Assembly (NCBI GenBank): GCA_023230455.1
Contig: JALNXH010000005.1
Span: forward strand, 62,001-126,000
Origin: Rhodocyclaceae bacterium
GTDB lineage: Bacteria > Pseudomonadota > Gammaproteobacteria > Burkholderiales > Rhodocyclaceae
Direction of reading: 5' to 3'
DNA: 64,000 nucleotides
Shown here: in pieces, positions 34,215 to 43,553 of the stretch
How positions within the stretch are numbered: the first letter of the stretch is position 1
Layout of the letters: every line of letters begins with the position of its first letter
Program-made: the position numbers and the translations under genes
Notes under the pieces: model-generated
What the model was told of the DNA's origin: nothing
Database searches by the model: none
Seen by the model: the letters and a program-made list of their open reading frames with translations, nothing else

Positions 34215-35372
34215 CTACTCGCCGAGCGTCAACTTGAATTCGGAGAAGGTGGCGCCGTTCACCGTCTCTTCGCCCTCAACGGGCGCGGCTTCGGGTTTCT
34301 TCTGTCCTTCGGCCTGGGCGTTGTTCACCAGCCAGATGAAGTTGTTGGCCGAATCGGCGTTGGCGGTGGCTTCATCCAGCGTGATGACACCGTCTTTGTA
34401 GAGCCTGAACAGCGACTGTTCGAAGGTCTGCGAACCGGCGGTCATGCTCTTTTCCATCGACTCCTTGATGCCGTCCATGTCGCCGCGTTCCACCAGCTCG
34501 GCAATGTGGCGCGAGTTGAGCATCACCTCGACGGCCGGCGTGCGGCCGCCATCGGGTTTCTTCACCAGCCGTTGCGAGATGATGCACTTCAGCGTTACGC
34601 CGAGGTCGGCGAGCAGCGATGGGCGGTTGTCCAGCGGGTAGAAACTGATGATCCGCGACAGTGCGTGGTAGCTGTTGTTGGCATGCAGCGTGGCGATGCA
34701 AAGGTGGCCGGACTGGGCGTAAGCGATGGCCTGGCTCATGGTTTCCTTGTCGCGGATTTCGCCGATGAAGATCACGTCAGGCGCCTGGCGCAACGCGTTC
34801 TTCAGCGCTGTATGGAAAGCCTTGGTATCGGTACCGACTTCGCGCTGGTTGACGATCGACTTCTTGTTGCGGAAAAGGAATTCCAGCGGGTCTTCCAGGG
34901 TCAGGATGTGTCCGGTGCGGTTCTCGTTGCGGTAGTCGAGCATCGAGGTCAGCGTGGTGGACTTGCCCGAGCCGGTGGCGCCGACCATCAGGATCAGCCC
35001 GCGCTTTTCCATGATCACTTCCTTGAGTACATCGGGCAGGCCGAGGGTCTCGAATTTCGGGATGTCGACCGGGATGTAGCGCGCCACCATGGCGGCCGTG
35101 CCGCGCTGGTAGAAGCAGGACAGGCGGAACACGCCGACATCCGGGATGGCGGCACGGGTGTTGAGTTCCCGCGTGTCGGCGAGTTCGTGCAACTGTTCTT
35201 CGGAAAGGATCTCCTTGAACAGATCGTCCACTGCCGTCGGGGTCATGATGGTCTGGTTGACCGGCACGGCGTTGCCGTTGATCTTGATGGTGATCGGCGC
35301 CCCGCAGGAAATGAACAGGTCCGAAGCCTTCTTTTCGGACATCAACTGAAAAAGTCGGTGCATCGTGCCCAT
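34215..35372 (-). CDS. pilU: Type IV pilus retraction ATPase, PilU-like
   Basis: A 385-residue hexameric secretion ATPase. Walker A is GATGSGKST. The Asp-box LEDPLEFLF, Walker B-region PDVIFIGEIRDKETM and the His-box ATLHANN are all present. The N-terminal domain (SEKKASDLFISCGAPITIKING) and a longer C-terminal tail fit PilU better than PilT. PilU helps PilT retract type IV pili for twitching. The start at 35372 is preceded by AGGGAGA; an upstream TTG at 35393 is less likely. Its location inside the dap string is odd functionally but may be shared by relatives. Confidence 0.93.
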   Translation of the reverse strand: MGTMHRLFQLMSEKKASDLFISCGAPITIKINGNAVPVNQTIMTPTAVDDLFKEILSEEQLHELADTRELNTRAAIPDVGVFRLSCFYQRGTAAMVARYIPVDIPKFETLGLPDVLKEVIMEKRGLILMVGATGSGKSTTLTSMLDYRNENRTGHILTLEDPLEFLFRNKKSIVNQREVGTDTKAFHTALKNALRQAPDVIFIGEIRDKETMSQAIAYAQSGHLCIATLHANNSYHALSRIISFYPLDNRPSLLADLGVTLKCIISQRLVKKPDGGRTPAVEVMLNSRHIAELVERGDMDGIKESMEKSMTAGSQTFEQSLFRLYKDGVITLDEATANADSANNFIWLVNNAQAEGQKKPEAAPVEGEETVNGATFSEFKLTLGE

Positions 35373-35423
35373 GCCGGTCTCCCTGTGTTGCAATCATGCC
35401 CGCAGCGGCGGGGTTGGTTCGTC

Positions 35424-36242
35424 CTAGTCGCGCAGCAGTTCGTTGATACTGGTCTTGGAGCGGGTCTGCGCGTCCACTTTCTTCACGATGACCGCGCAGT
35501 AGAGGCTGTACTTGCCGTCAGCGGAGGGCAGGTTGCCGCTTACCACTACCGATCCGGCCGGTATCCGGCCGTAGCTGACTTCGCCGCTGGCGCGATCGTA
35601 AATCTTGGTGCTCTGGCCGATGTATACACCCATCGAGATCACCGAGTTCTCTTCGACGATGACGCCTTCGACCACTTCAGAGCGGGCGCCGATAAAGCAG
35701 TTGTCTTCGATGATGGTCGGATTCGCCTGCAACGGCTCAAGTACGCCGCCGATACCGACACCGCCGGAGAGATGCACGTTCTTGCCGATCTGCGCGCAGG
35801 AGCCGACGGTGGCCCAGGTGTCGACCATCGTGCCCTCGTCGACGTAGGCGCCGATGTTCACGTAGGACGGCATCAATACCGCACCCTTGCCGATGAAGCT
35901 GCCGCGCCGTGCCACGGCCGGCGGGACGACGCGGAAGCCGCCCTTCTGGAAGGTGTGGGTGTCGTAGTGGGCGAATTTGGTCGGCACTTTGTCGAAATAG
36001 CGGATCGGGCCGGCGTCGATCAGGGCATTGTCCTCAAGGCGGAAGGAGAGCAGCACCGCCTTCTTGATCCACTGGTGGGTGACCCACTGACCGTCGATTT
36101 TTTCGGCGACGCGCAGCGTGCCCGCATCCAGCTCGGCCAGGATGGCAGCAACGGCTTCGCCGACGCGCGCCGGCGCGGTGCCCGGGGTGAGTGTGGCCCG
36201 CTCTTCCCAGGCCTGTTCTATGGTTTGTTGGAGTTCGTGCAT
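35424..36242 (-). CDS. dapD: Tetrahydrodipicolinate N-succinyltransferase
   Basis: A 272-residue trimeric left-handed beta-helix acyltransferase that succinylates tetrahydrodipicolinate in the lysine/DAP pathway. Hexapeptide-repeat sequence covers about 105-235 (VLMPSYVNIGAYVDEGTMVDTW, SCAQIGKNVHLSGGVGIGGVLEP). The N-terminal helix (MHELQQTIEQAWEER) is family-typical. It lies 12 bases after dapC on the minus strand and 51 bases before the pilU start, consistent with one operon. Confidence 0.97.
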   Translation of the reverse strand: MHELQQTIEQAWEERATLTPGTAPARVGEAVAAILAELDAGTLRVAEKIDGQWVTHQWIKKAVLLSFRLEDNALIDAGPIRYFDKVPTKFAHYDTHTFQKGGFRVVPPAVARRGSFIGKGAVLMPSYVNIGAYVDEGTMVDTWATVGSCAQIGKNVHLSGGVGIGGVLEPLQANPTIIEDNCFIGARSEVVEGVIVEENSVISMGVYIGQSTKIYDRASGEVSYGRIPAGSVVVSGNLPSADGKYSLYCAVIVKKVDAQTRSKTSINELLRD

Positions 36243-36254
36243 GACCGTTCCCTG

Positions 36255-37448
36255 TCAGAGTGTGTTGCAAAAATCGGCGATACGTCCGGCGGCATCGAGG
36301 CATTCGTCGACGCTTGCCACCAAGGCGATGCGGATGAAGTCGGCGCCCGGATTCATCCCGTTCGCCTCGCGGCCGAGGAAGCTACCCGGAAGCACCACGA
36401 CATTCTGTTGTTCTAGCAGACGGCGGGCGAATTCGGTGTCGGCAATCGGGGTTTTCGCCCACAGGTAGAAGCCGGCATCGGGCTGCTGCGTCGCCAGCTT
36501 TTGCGCGACGATGGGCGTCACCTTGGCGAACTTCTCCGCGTACTGACGGCGGTTGTCGCGCACATGGGCCTCGTCGTTCCAGGCCGCGAGGGAGGCGGCC
36601 TGGATCGGCCCGCCCATCGCGCTGCCGTGATAGGTGCGGTAGAGGAGAAATTTTTTGACTACGGCCGCATCGCCGGCAACGAAACCGGAGCGTAGCCCCG
36701 GCACGTTGGATCGCTTGGACAGACTGGAGAACATCACCAGCTTGCGGTAGTCGTCGCGCCCCAGCGCGCGTGCCGCTTCCAGTCCGCCGAGGGGTTTTTG
36801 TTTTTCGTCGAAATAGATTTCCGAATAGCACTCGTCGGAGGCGATGACGAAGTCGTGGCGGTCGGCGAGTTCGAACAGCCGGCGCCAGGCGTCGAGGTCC
36901 ATCACCTTGCCGGTGGGGTTGCCGGGGGTGCAGACGTAAACCAGTTGCACGCGGCGCCATTCCTGTTCGGAGAGGCTGTCGAGGTCCATCTCGAAATTCT
37001 GCTGCGGCAGCGTGTTCAGATAGACCGGCCGGGCGCCGGCGAGCAGCGTCGCGCCCTCGTAGATCTGATAGAACGGATTGGGGCAGACCACCGTTGCGCC
37101 GGGCCGGCTGCCGTCGATCACGGTTTGCGCAAACGCGAACAGCGCCTCGCGTGAGCCGAGCACCGGCAGAACCTGCGTCGCCGCGTCGGGGGCCGGTATG
37201 CCGTAACGGCGGCCGATCCAGGCGGCGATGGCGTTGCGCAGCGTCTCGCCGCCCAGCGTCGCCGGGTAGGTGGCGAGATCGGCGAGGTTGTCGGCCAGCG
37301 CCTGCTTGATGAATGTGGGCGTCGGATGCTGCGGTTCGCCGATGGAAAGCTTGATTTCGCGCAGGTGTTGCGCAGGCGCTATTCCGGCGAACAGCTGGCG
37401 CAGCTTTTCGAAGGGGTAGGGGTGAAGCTGCGAGAGATGGGGATTCAC
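36255..37448 (-). CDS. dapC: N-succinyldiaminopimelate aminotransferase
   Basis: A 397-residue fold-type I PLP aminotransferase. The cofactor lysine lies in MFSSLSKRSNVPGLRSGF. VYVCTPGNPTGKVMD and VIASDECYSEIYFDE carry the other PLP contacts. It converts N-succinyl-2-amino-6-oxopimelate to N-succinyl-L,L-DAP. The DapC assignment over a generic aminotransferase rests on its place directly before dapD and dapE. It is divergent from the EamA gene at 37488 across a 39-base gap, so both promoters are compressed there. Confidence 0.93.
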   Translation of the reverse strand: MNPHLSQLHPYPFEKLRQLFAGIAPAQHLREIKLSIGEPQHPTPTFIKQALADNLADLATYPATLGGETLRNAIAAWIGRRYGIPAPDAATQVLPVLGSREALFAFAQTVIDGSRPGATVVCPNPFYQIYEGATLLAGARPVYLNTLPQQNFEMDLDSLSEQEWRRVQLVYVCTPGNPTGKVMDLDAWRRLFELADRHDFVIASDECYSEIYFDEKQKPLGGLEAARALGRDDYRKLVMFSSLSKRSNVPGLRSGFVAGDAAVVKKFLLYRTYHGSAMGGPIQAASLAAWNDEAHVRDNRRQYAEKFAKVTPIVAQKLATQQPDAGFYLWAKTPIADTEFARRLLEQQNVVVLPGSFLGREANGMNPGADFIRIALVASVDECLDAAGRIADFCNTL

Positions 37449-37487
37449 GGCACAATGACAAATCCAGTAGAGCGGGGATTATAGGGG

Positions 37488-38384
37488 ATGGGCCAGCAAC
37501 AGAAGACCGCCGGATCGACGGCGGTGGCAACGGTGGCGTTATTGACCGGGGCGACGGTGTGGGGCCTGATCTGGTATCCCTATCGGGCCATCGAACAGGC
37601 CGGGATTTCCGGCACGCTGGCCACGCTGGCGACCTATGCGGTGGCGCTGCTCGCCGGGCTGTTCGCCTTCCGCCGCGACCTGCACGGGTTTCGTTTCTCC
37701 TGGTGGCTGCCAGCCATCGCACTGGTTGCCGGGGGATGCAATCTGGGCTACGTGCTGGCGGTACTCCATGGTGAGGTGATGCGGGTGCTGCTGCTGTTCT
37801 ACCTCTCGCCGCTGTGGACGGTGGCGCTGGCGCGGCTGCTGCTCGACGAGCGCCTCCGGCCGGCGGGAGCAGTGGTTATCGGCTGCTCCGTGCTGGGAGC
37901 CGCGGTGATGCTCTGGCGCCCTGAACTTGGCCTGCCGTGGCCGCGCAACGGCGCCGAATGGCTTGGCCTCGGCGCCGGTTTCTGCTTCGCGTTGCAAAAC
38001 GTGCTGATCCGCCGGACGGCCCATCTTTCGATCGAGCTGAAGACCGTTACCGTCTTCGCCGGCGTCATCGTCCTCGGGCTGGCCTTGATTCCGTTCGAAC
38101 CGCTGCCCGATCCGGCGCGCCTGCAGGCCGCAGAGTGGACGACGCTGCTGGTGGTCGGCCTGCTGCTGCTGGCGGTGAATCTCGTGGTTCAGGCCGGGTT
38201 GACGGCACTTGCCGCCAATCAGGCCATCGTCATCATGCTTTTCGAACTGGTGGTGGCGGCCTTGTCGGCCTGGTGGCTGGCCGGGGAGCTCACCGGGCCG
38301 GCCGAGTGGCTGGGCGGCGCGCTGATCGTCGCCGCCAGCCTGTTTTCGGGGACGCTGGAGGAACGTCCGTCCGCCGGAAGTTAG
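37488..38384 (+). CDS. EamA (DMT) family membrane transporter
   Basis: A 298-residue protein with about ten hydrophobic helices and two EamA repeats. The first contains TGATVWGLIWYPYRA and LLFYLSPLWTVALARLLLDE. The second contains GLGAGFCFALQNVLIRR and ANQAIVIMLFELVVAALSAWWL, then a final GALIVAAS helix. It is a drug/metabolite transporter family member; the substrate is not readable. Its stop codon overlaps the queF stop on the other strand (convergent, bases 38381-38384). It is distinct from the EamA gene at 24846-25766. Confidence 0.88.
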   Translation: MGQQQKTAGSTAVATVALLTGATVWGLIWYPYRAIEQAGISGTLATLATYAVALLAGLFAFRRDLHGFRFSWWLPAIALVAGGCNLGYVLAVLHGEVMRVLLLFYLSPLWTVALARLLLDERLRPAGAVVIGCSVLGAAVMLWRPELGLPWPRNGAEWLGLGAGFCFALQNVLIRRTAHLSIELKTVTVFAGVIVLGLALIPFEPLPDPARLQAAEWTTLLVVGLLLLAVNLVVQAGLTALAANQAIVIMLFELVVAALSAWWLAGELTGPAEWLGGALIVAASLFSGTLEERPSAGS

Positions 38385-38800
38385 CCGCGGACGTTCGACT
38401 GCGGCGAAAACTCGGCCAGTTCAACCTTCGCCTGCGGCTTCCAGCCCTTCTTGCGGTGTTCGGCGACGACGTTGGTGAAAATCCCGCCGCGCACGTAGAA
38501 ACGGGCGGTGAGGCGCATGAAGCGCGGCTTGGCGGCTTTCACCAGGTCGTCGAGGATGCGGTTGGTGACGTCCTCGTGGAAATGGCCCTCGTCGCGAAAG
38601 CTCCACATATAGAGCTTGAGGCTCTTCAACTCGACGCAGAGCTTGTCGGCGATGTAGTCCAGAGTCAGGACGGCGAAGTCGGGTTGGCCGGTTTTCGGAC
38701 AAAGACAGGTGAATTCCGGGATTTCCATGTGGATCTGGTAATCCCGGTGTGGCGCCGGATTGGGGAAGGTTTCCAGGGACTTCGCGGGCTGGCTGGGCAT
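38381..38800 (-). CDS. queF: NADPH-dependent 7-cyano-7-deazaguanine reductase
   Basis: A 139-residue T-fold enzyme reducing preQ0 to preQ1 in queuosine synthesis. The active-site cysteine and neighbours are in EFTCLCPKTGQPDFA. ELKSLKLYMWSFRDEGHFHED is the QueF motif with the substrate-binding E and H residues. Length matches the short, YkvM-like QueF. It is convergent with the EamA gene and divergent from smc, 127 bases from the smc start. Confidence 0.96.
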   Translation of the reverse strand: MPSQPAKSLETFPNPAPHRDYQIHMEIPEFTCLCPKTGQPDFAVLTLDYIADKLCVELKSLKLYMWSFRDEGHFHEDVTNRILDDLVKAAKPRFMRLTARFYVRGGIFTNVVAEHRKKGWKPQAKVELAEFSPQSNVRG

Positions 38801-38927
38801 GATGCGGGAATGGGATTGGCGGAGGAGGTAGGCGATTATAATGGCGCGCCTTGCCGGTCAGGCTTTCCCTTGCCGGCCGACGCGAGCCGTCGCAACCCCG
38901 TCGCAACTTTTGGATGATTCTGCAAGC

Positions 38928-41900
38928 GTGCGCCTGACCAAACTCAAACTCGCCGGATTCAAATCCTTCGTCGATCCCACCACCGTTGTCTTTCCCGGCG
39001 CACTGGCGGGGGTGGTCGGTCCCAACGGCTGCGGCAAGTCGAACATCATCGACGCGGTGCGCTGGGTGCTTGGCGAATCGAAAGCCTCCGAACTGCGCGG
39101 CGAGTCGATCCAGGATGTGATTTTCAAGGGTTCCGGTACGCGCAAGGAAGTCAGCCGCGCCAGCGTCGAGCTGTTCTTCGACAACAACCTGGGCAAGGCG
39201 GCCGGCCAGTGGAGCCAGTACGCCGAGATCACCGTCAAGCGCCTGCTCGACCGCCAGGGCAACTCCAGCTATTACATCAACAACCTGCACGTCCGTCGCC
39301 GCGACGTGATCGATCTGTTCCTTGGTACCGGTCTCGGCCCGCGCGCCTACGCCATCATCGGCCAGGGCATGATTTCGCGCATCGTCGAAGCCAAGCCCGA
39401 GGAGCTGCGCTTCTTCCTCGAAGAAGCGGCCGGCGTCACCAAGTACAAGGAGCGGCGCAAGGAAACCGAGCACCGTCTCGAAGATGCCCGCGAGAACGTG
39501 GCGCGGGTCGACGACATCCGTACCGAGCTGGGCAGCCAGATCGGACGTCTCCAAGCCCAGGCCGAGGTGGCCCGCCAGTACCAGGAGTTCCACGCCGAGG
39601 TATCGAAGAAACAGCAGCTGCTCTGGCTGAAGAAGCGCAACGATGCCCGTGCCGATGCCGAACGCCTGAACGGCAGCATCGGCGAGGCGGTGAACCGGAT
39701 CGAGGCGGAAACCGCCCAACTGCGGGAGATCGAGGCCCGCGTCGAACATGCGCGGGAAGCCCATTTCGCCGCCTCGGACGCTTTGCACAACGCCCAGGCC
39801 GAGATGTATGCAGCGAATGCCGAGGTGACTCGCCTGGAGTCCGAGATCGGCCACATGCGCGATTCGCGCCAGCGGCTGGAAAACCGGTTGAATCAGCTGT
39901 CGGTGGAAGACGGCCACTGGCGCAGCCAGTCTTCCCAGCTTGCCGCCGAAGCGCAGCGCTGGCAGTCGCTGCTGGAAAACGCCGGCGAACGTGCGATGAC
40001 CGCCACCGCTCGCCATGAGGAAGCCTCGGCCCGCCTGCCACAGGCCGAGGAGGCGGTGCAACTGGCCGGGAGCGCGGTGGCCGAAGCCCGCAGCCAGCTC
40101 GCCGAAGCGGAACAGGGGGCGCGCCTGGCGGCAGCCGACAAGGGCCATGCCGCGCGGGCACTGGACACCCTGGCGCAGCGCCGCGCACGCCTCGAAACGG
40201 AAAAATCGGCACTCGGCGCTCCCGATCCGGCGCAACTCGCCGCCGCCCAGGAGGCCGAAGCGCAGGCCGAGGAGGCGCTGCTGCTGAGCCAGGAGCGCCT
40301 GAGCGAATTGCAGATCCGCCTGCCCGAACTCGAAGCCGCGCTGCGTTCCGCGCGCGAACGTTTACAGGCGGCGCACCGCGAGGCCACGGCGGCCAGCGCG
40401 AGGCGCGACGCGCTGGTGCAATTGCAGAAGCGGGTCCAGCAGACCGGCGAGATCGGCCAGTGGCTACAGGATCGCGGGCTGGCGGAAGCAAAGCCGCTTT
40501 GGCAATGCATCCAGGTCGAGGCCGGCTGGGAGACGGCCGTGGAATCGGTATTGCGCGAACGCCTCGCCGCGCTCGCCACCGATACCGAAACAGCCCGACA
40601 GGCACTGGAAATGCCGCCGCCGACGATTTTTGCGCTGGCGCTGCCGGATGGCGCAACCGCGCGTCAGGCACCGCCGGATTCGTTGCGCGCCAAGGTCCGC
40701 TGCGACGATCCGCGCTGGGCCGCGGTGCTCGATGAATGGCTGGCACGTGTCCGCGCCGCCGACGATCTTAACGATCTCGCCGTCGAGGCGGATCAGGTGT
40801 GCGTCAATCGCGCCGGCCACCTGCGCAGTGCCCACGGCCTAACCCTGTACGTACCCGACGCCAAGACCCACGGTGTGATCGAACGACAGCGCGAAATCGA
40901 GGAACTCGAAGCGCTGATCGAGGCGCGGCAGATGGAGGAGGAGGCTGCCCGCGAAGCCCAGCAGGAAGCTGAGCAGCAGGTCGCCCAGACGCAGGCCGAA
41001 CTGGCCCAGGGCCGTCGCGGCGAACAGGAGGCGCGGCAGCGCGTCCATGCCGCGCAGGTCGAGGCGCTCAAGCTGACCCAGGCGCAGGCGCGCTACGAAG
41101 AGCGCGCCGCCCAGCTCAACCGCGATCTGGAAGATATCGCGCGCCACGAAGAAGCCGAGCGGACCGCCCTGATGCGTTCCGACGAGGGCGCCGAGCGCTG
41201 GAGCGAACAGCTCGATGCGATCCGCGCGCGCGTCGAGGCGGCGCAGGAGCAGCAGCGGCAGACGGATGCGGCGCTGCGCGAGGCGCGTGCCGTGGAGCAG
41301 CAACTGGCGCGGGAAGCGCAAGAAGCCGGCTTTTCCGAACGCGAATGCATCTCCAAGCTGGACGACAACAAGCGCAGCGCGGAGACCGCGCGCACCCAGC
41401 TGGAGCGCGTGGTCGGCGAAATGGAAGCGGCGCGGGAGGATCTCAACGGCATCAGCGAGGACGTGCTGCTGCAACAATTGCAATCTGCGTTGCAGGCCAA
41501 GCAAGGGCACGAGGGGCTGATGGCCGAGCGACGCAATGCGCTGGAAGGCGCCGCCGCCGAGCTGCGTACCCTCGACGAGAGCCGGCTCAAGCTGGAACAG
41601 GGCGTCGAGCCGTTACGCGAAAAGATCAACGATCTGCGCCTGAAGCAGCAGGCCGCCCAGCTCAACGACGAGCAGTACCAGCAGCGTCTGACCGAAGCCA
41701 ATGCCGACGAAGCGGCGCTGCTGCCCGATCTGCTGCCGGGGTTGCGCGAGTCGGCGCTACAGGGCGACATTACCCGGCTCAACAATCAGATCGAGGCCCT
41801 CGGTCCGGTGAACCTTGCGGCGCTGGAGGAATTGACCACGGCGACCGAACGCAAGGGCTATCTCGACGCTCAGTCGGCCGACCTGATGGAGGCGATCAAC

Positions 41901-42422
41901 ACCCTGGAGGATGCCATCCGCCGTATCGACCGGGAAACCCGCGAACAGTTGCAGGAAACCTACGATACGGTGAACCGCCACTTCGGCATCCTCTTCCCCG
42001 ACTTGTTCGGCGGTGGCGAGGCCAAGCTGCTGCTGACCGGCGACGAAATCCTCGATGCCGGCATTCAGATCATGGCGCAGCCGCCGGGCAAGAAGAACTC
42101 CACCATCCACCTGCTCTCGGGCGGCGAGAAGGCGTTGACGGCGATCGCCCTGGTGTTCGCGATGTTCCAGTTGAACCCGGCGCCGTTCTGCATGTTGGAC
42201 GAAGTCGATGCTCCGCTCGACGACAGCAATACGGAGCGTTTTGCCCGGCTGGTGAAGCGCATGTCCAGCCAGACCCAGTTCATTTTCATCTCCCACAACA
42301 AGATTGCCATGGAAATGGCCACTCAGTTGATCGGTGTCACCATGCAGGAGCGCGGCGTGTCGCGGGTGGTCGAGGTGGACATGGAAGAAGCCCTGCGCAT
42401 GACCGAAGAAAAGGTAGCCTGA
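38928..42422 (+). CDS. smc: Chromosome segregation ATPase SMC
   Basis: A 1164-residue SMC protein. The GTG at 38928 gives MRLTKLKLAGFKSF with Walker A GPNGCGKSN at 31-39; an upstream ATG would add 29 odd residues. Two long coiled coils (about 165-490 and 660-1000) flank a hinge. The C-terminal half has LLSGGEKALTAIALVFAM (signature) and FCMLDEVDAPLDD (Walker B). SMC with ScpAB compacts and organises the chromosome. It begins a smc-zipA-ligA-galU-hpt string with gaps of only a few bases. Confidence 0.96.
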   Translation: MRLTKLKLAGFKSFVDPTTVVFPGALAGVVGPNGCGKSNIIDAVRWVLGESKASELRGESIQDVIFKGSGTRKEVSRASVELFFDNNLGKAAGQWSQYAEITVKRLLDRQGNSSYYINNLHVRRRDVIDLFLGTGLGPRAYAIIGQGMISRIVEAKPEELRFFLEEAAGVTKYKERRKETEHRLEDARENVARVDDIRTELGSQIGRLQAQAEVARQYQEFHAEVSKKQQLLWLKKRNDARADAERLNGSIGEAVNRIEAETAQLREIEARVEHAREAHFAASDALHNAQAEMYAANAEVTRLESEIGHMRDSRQRLENRLNQLSVEDGHWRSQSSQLAAEAQRWQSLLENAGERAMTATARHEEASARLPQAEEAVQLAGSAVAEARSQLAEAEQGARLAAADKGHAARALDTLAQRRARLETEKSALGAPDPAQLAAAQEAEAQAEEALLLSQERLSELQIRLPELEAALRSARERLQAAHREATAASARRDALVQLQKRVQQTGEIGQWLQDRGLAEAKPLWQCIQVEAGWETAVESVLRERLAALATDTETARQALEMPPPTIFALALPDGATARQAPPDSLRAKVRCDDPRWAAVLDEWLARVRAADDLNDLAVEADQVCVNRAGHLRSAHGLTLYVPDAKTHGVIERQREIEELEALIEARQMEEEAAREAQQEAEQQVAQTQAELAQGRRGEQEARQRVHAAQVEALKLTQAQARYEERAAQLNRDLEDIARHEEAERTALMRSDEGAERWSEQLDAIRARVEAAQEQQRQTDAALREARAVEQQLAREAQEAGFSERECISKLDDNKRSAETARTQLERVVGEMEAAREDLNGISEDVLLQQLQSALQAKQGHEGLMAERRNALEGAAAELRTLDESRLKLEQGVEPLREKINDLRLKQQAAQLNDEQYQQRLTEANADEAALLPDLLPGLRESALQGDITRLNNQIEALGPVNLAALEELTTATERKGYLDAQSADLMEAINTLEDAIRRIDRETREQLQETYDTVNRHFGILFPDLFGGGEAKLLLTGDEILDAGIQIMAQPPGKKNSTIHLLSGGEKALTAIALVFAMFQLNPAPFCMLDEVDAPLDDSNTERFARLVKRMSSQTQFIFISHNKIAMEMATQLIGVTMQERGVSRVVEVDMEEALRMTEEKVA

Positions 42423-42425
42423 GCG

Positions 42426-43553
42426 ATGATGAGCGATTTCCAGTTGACCCTGATCGGTGCAGGCGCGGCATTGGTGGCTGCGGTCTGGGGTTACAACCTG
42501 TGGCAGGAACGCCGTGCGCACCGTGCCGCCGAGCGCGTGTTCCGCGGCACCCAGCCCGACGTACTGTTCGACGAAGAGGTCGACACGGCGGGTCCGGGGA
42601 CAAACGACGAAATGCCCGTGGCCGATCCGGAGGCGCGCATCGAACCCGGTTTCGACCGACTCGAGCCGATCATCGGCGATGGCGATGAGAACGCCCAGGC
42701 GGGCGGCGAGACGGCCGCGCAGGCCGAGCCGGATGCGGCGTTGGCCGATACGGTGACCGAGATGGCGGTGGCCTTGCATTTCGAACAGCCACAGGCGGGG
42801 CGCGTGTTGTGGCAGGCAGTGCAGACGCTGCCCGCGCGGGTGCAGAAGCGCTTGCGCTGGGTCGGCTATGGCGACGGCGGCTGGCGCGAGGCGAGTGCCG
42901 ACGATGGCGACCTCTACAGCGAAGCCCGCGCGCTGCTGCAACTCGCCGACCGCCAGGGCCCGATGGGCGAGGAGGAGTTGCGGCCCTTGATCGAAGCGCT
43001 GGAGCGGCTGGCCGCCGAGGCCGGCGGCCGCGCCAACGTGCCGTCGTTGCCCGACGTATTGGCGCATGCCCGTTCGCTGGACGATTTCTGCGCCGGTATG
43101 GACATCCAGATGGCGGTGCACGTGGTCAGCCGCAGCGGCGAGCCGTTCGCCGGCACCAAGCTGCGCAGCCTGCTCCAGGCGGCCGGTTTCGAACTGCGCA
43201 GCGACGGCCTGTTCCATTTGCCCGATGCGCAGGGCACTACGGTGCTGTCCGTTTCCAACTTTGGCGCCGCTCCCTTCGTCGCCGACGAGTTGCGGCAATT
43301 GACCACCGTCGGCGTCACCTTCTGGCTCGACGTACCCCGCGTACAGGACGGCGCCGCGGTCTTCGACCGGCTGGTGGCTACCGCGCGGCAGTTGGCCGAT
43401 GCCGTCGACGGCCAACTGGTCGACGACCAGCGCCATCCGCTCGCCGATGCGGCGCTGACCGGCATCCGCGCCAAGATTGCCGAGATCCAGCAGCAGATGG
43501 CCAGCGTCGAATTGCCTGCCGGCGGCCGCCGGGCGCTGCGTTTGTTCCGCTGA
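42426..43553 (+). CDS. zipA: Cell division protein ZipA-like
   Basis: A 375-residue protein with one N-terminal helix (LTLIGAGAALVAAVWGYNLW), an acidic low-complexity linker (about 45-110) and a C-terminal domain. The last 140 residues (MDIQMAVHVVSRSGEPFAGTKLRSLLQAAGFEL, then FSNFGAAPF-like SVSNFGAAPF) fit the ZipA FtsZ-binding fold. ZipA tethers FtsZ to the membrane. Two ATGs (42426, 42429) are possible. The ligA start overlaps its stop (TGATG). Sequence is diverged from E. coli ZipA, and the call leans on smc-zipA-ligA order. Confidence 0.8.
   Translation: MMSDFQLTLIGAGAALVAAVWGYNLWQERRAHRAAERVFRGTQPDVLFDEEVDTAGPGTNDEMPVADPEARIEPGFDRLEPIIGDGDENAQAGGETAAQAEPDAALADTVTEMAVALHFEQPQAGRVLWQAVQTLPARVQKRLRWVGYGDGGWREASADDGDLYSEARALLQLADRQGPMGEEELRPLIEALERLAAEAGGRANVPSLPDVLAHARSLDDFCAGMDIQMAVHVVSRSGEPFAGTKLRSLLQAAGFELRSDGLFHLPDAQGTTVLSVSNFGAAPFVADELRQLTTVGVTFWLDVPRVQDGAAVFDRLVATARQLADAVDGQLVDDQRHPLADAALTGIRAKIAEIQQQMASVELPAGGRRALRLFR

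Noticed and set aside
38421..40235. 604-codon minus-strand frame over queF and smc
   Set aside because: It is a shadow of smc on the plus strand and runs into queF in another frame.
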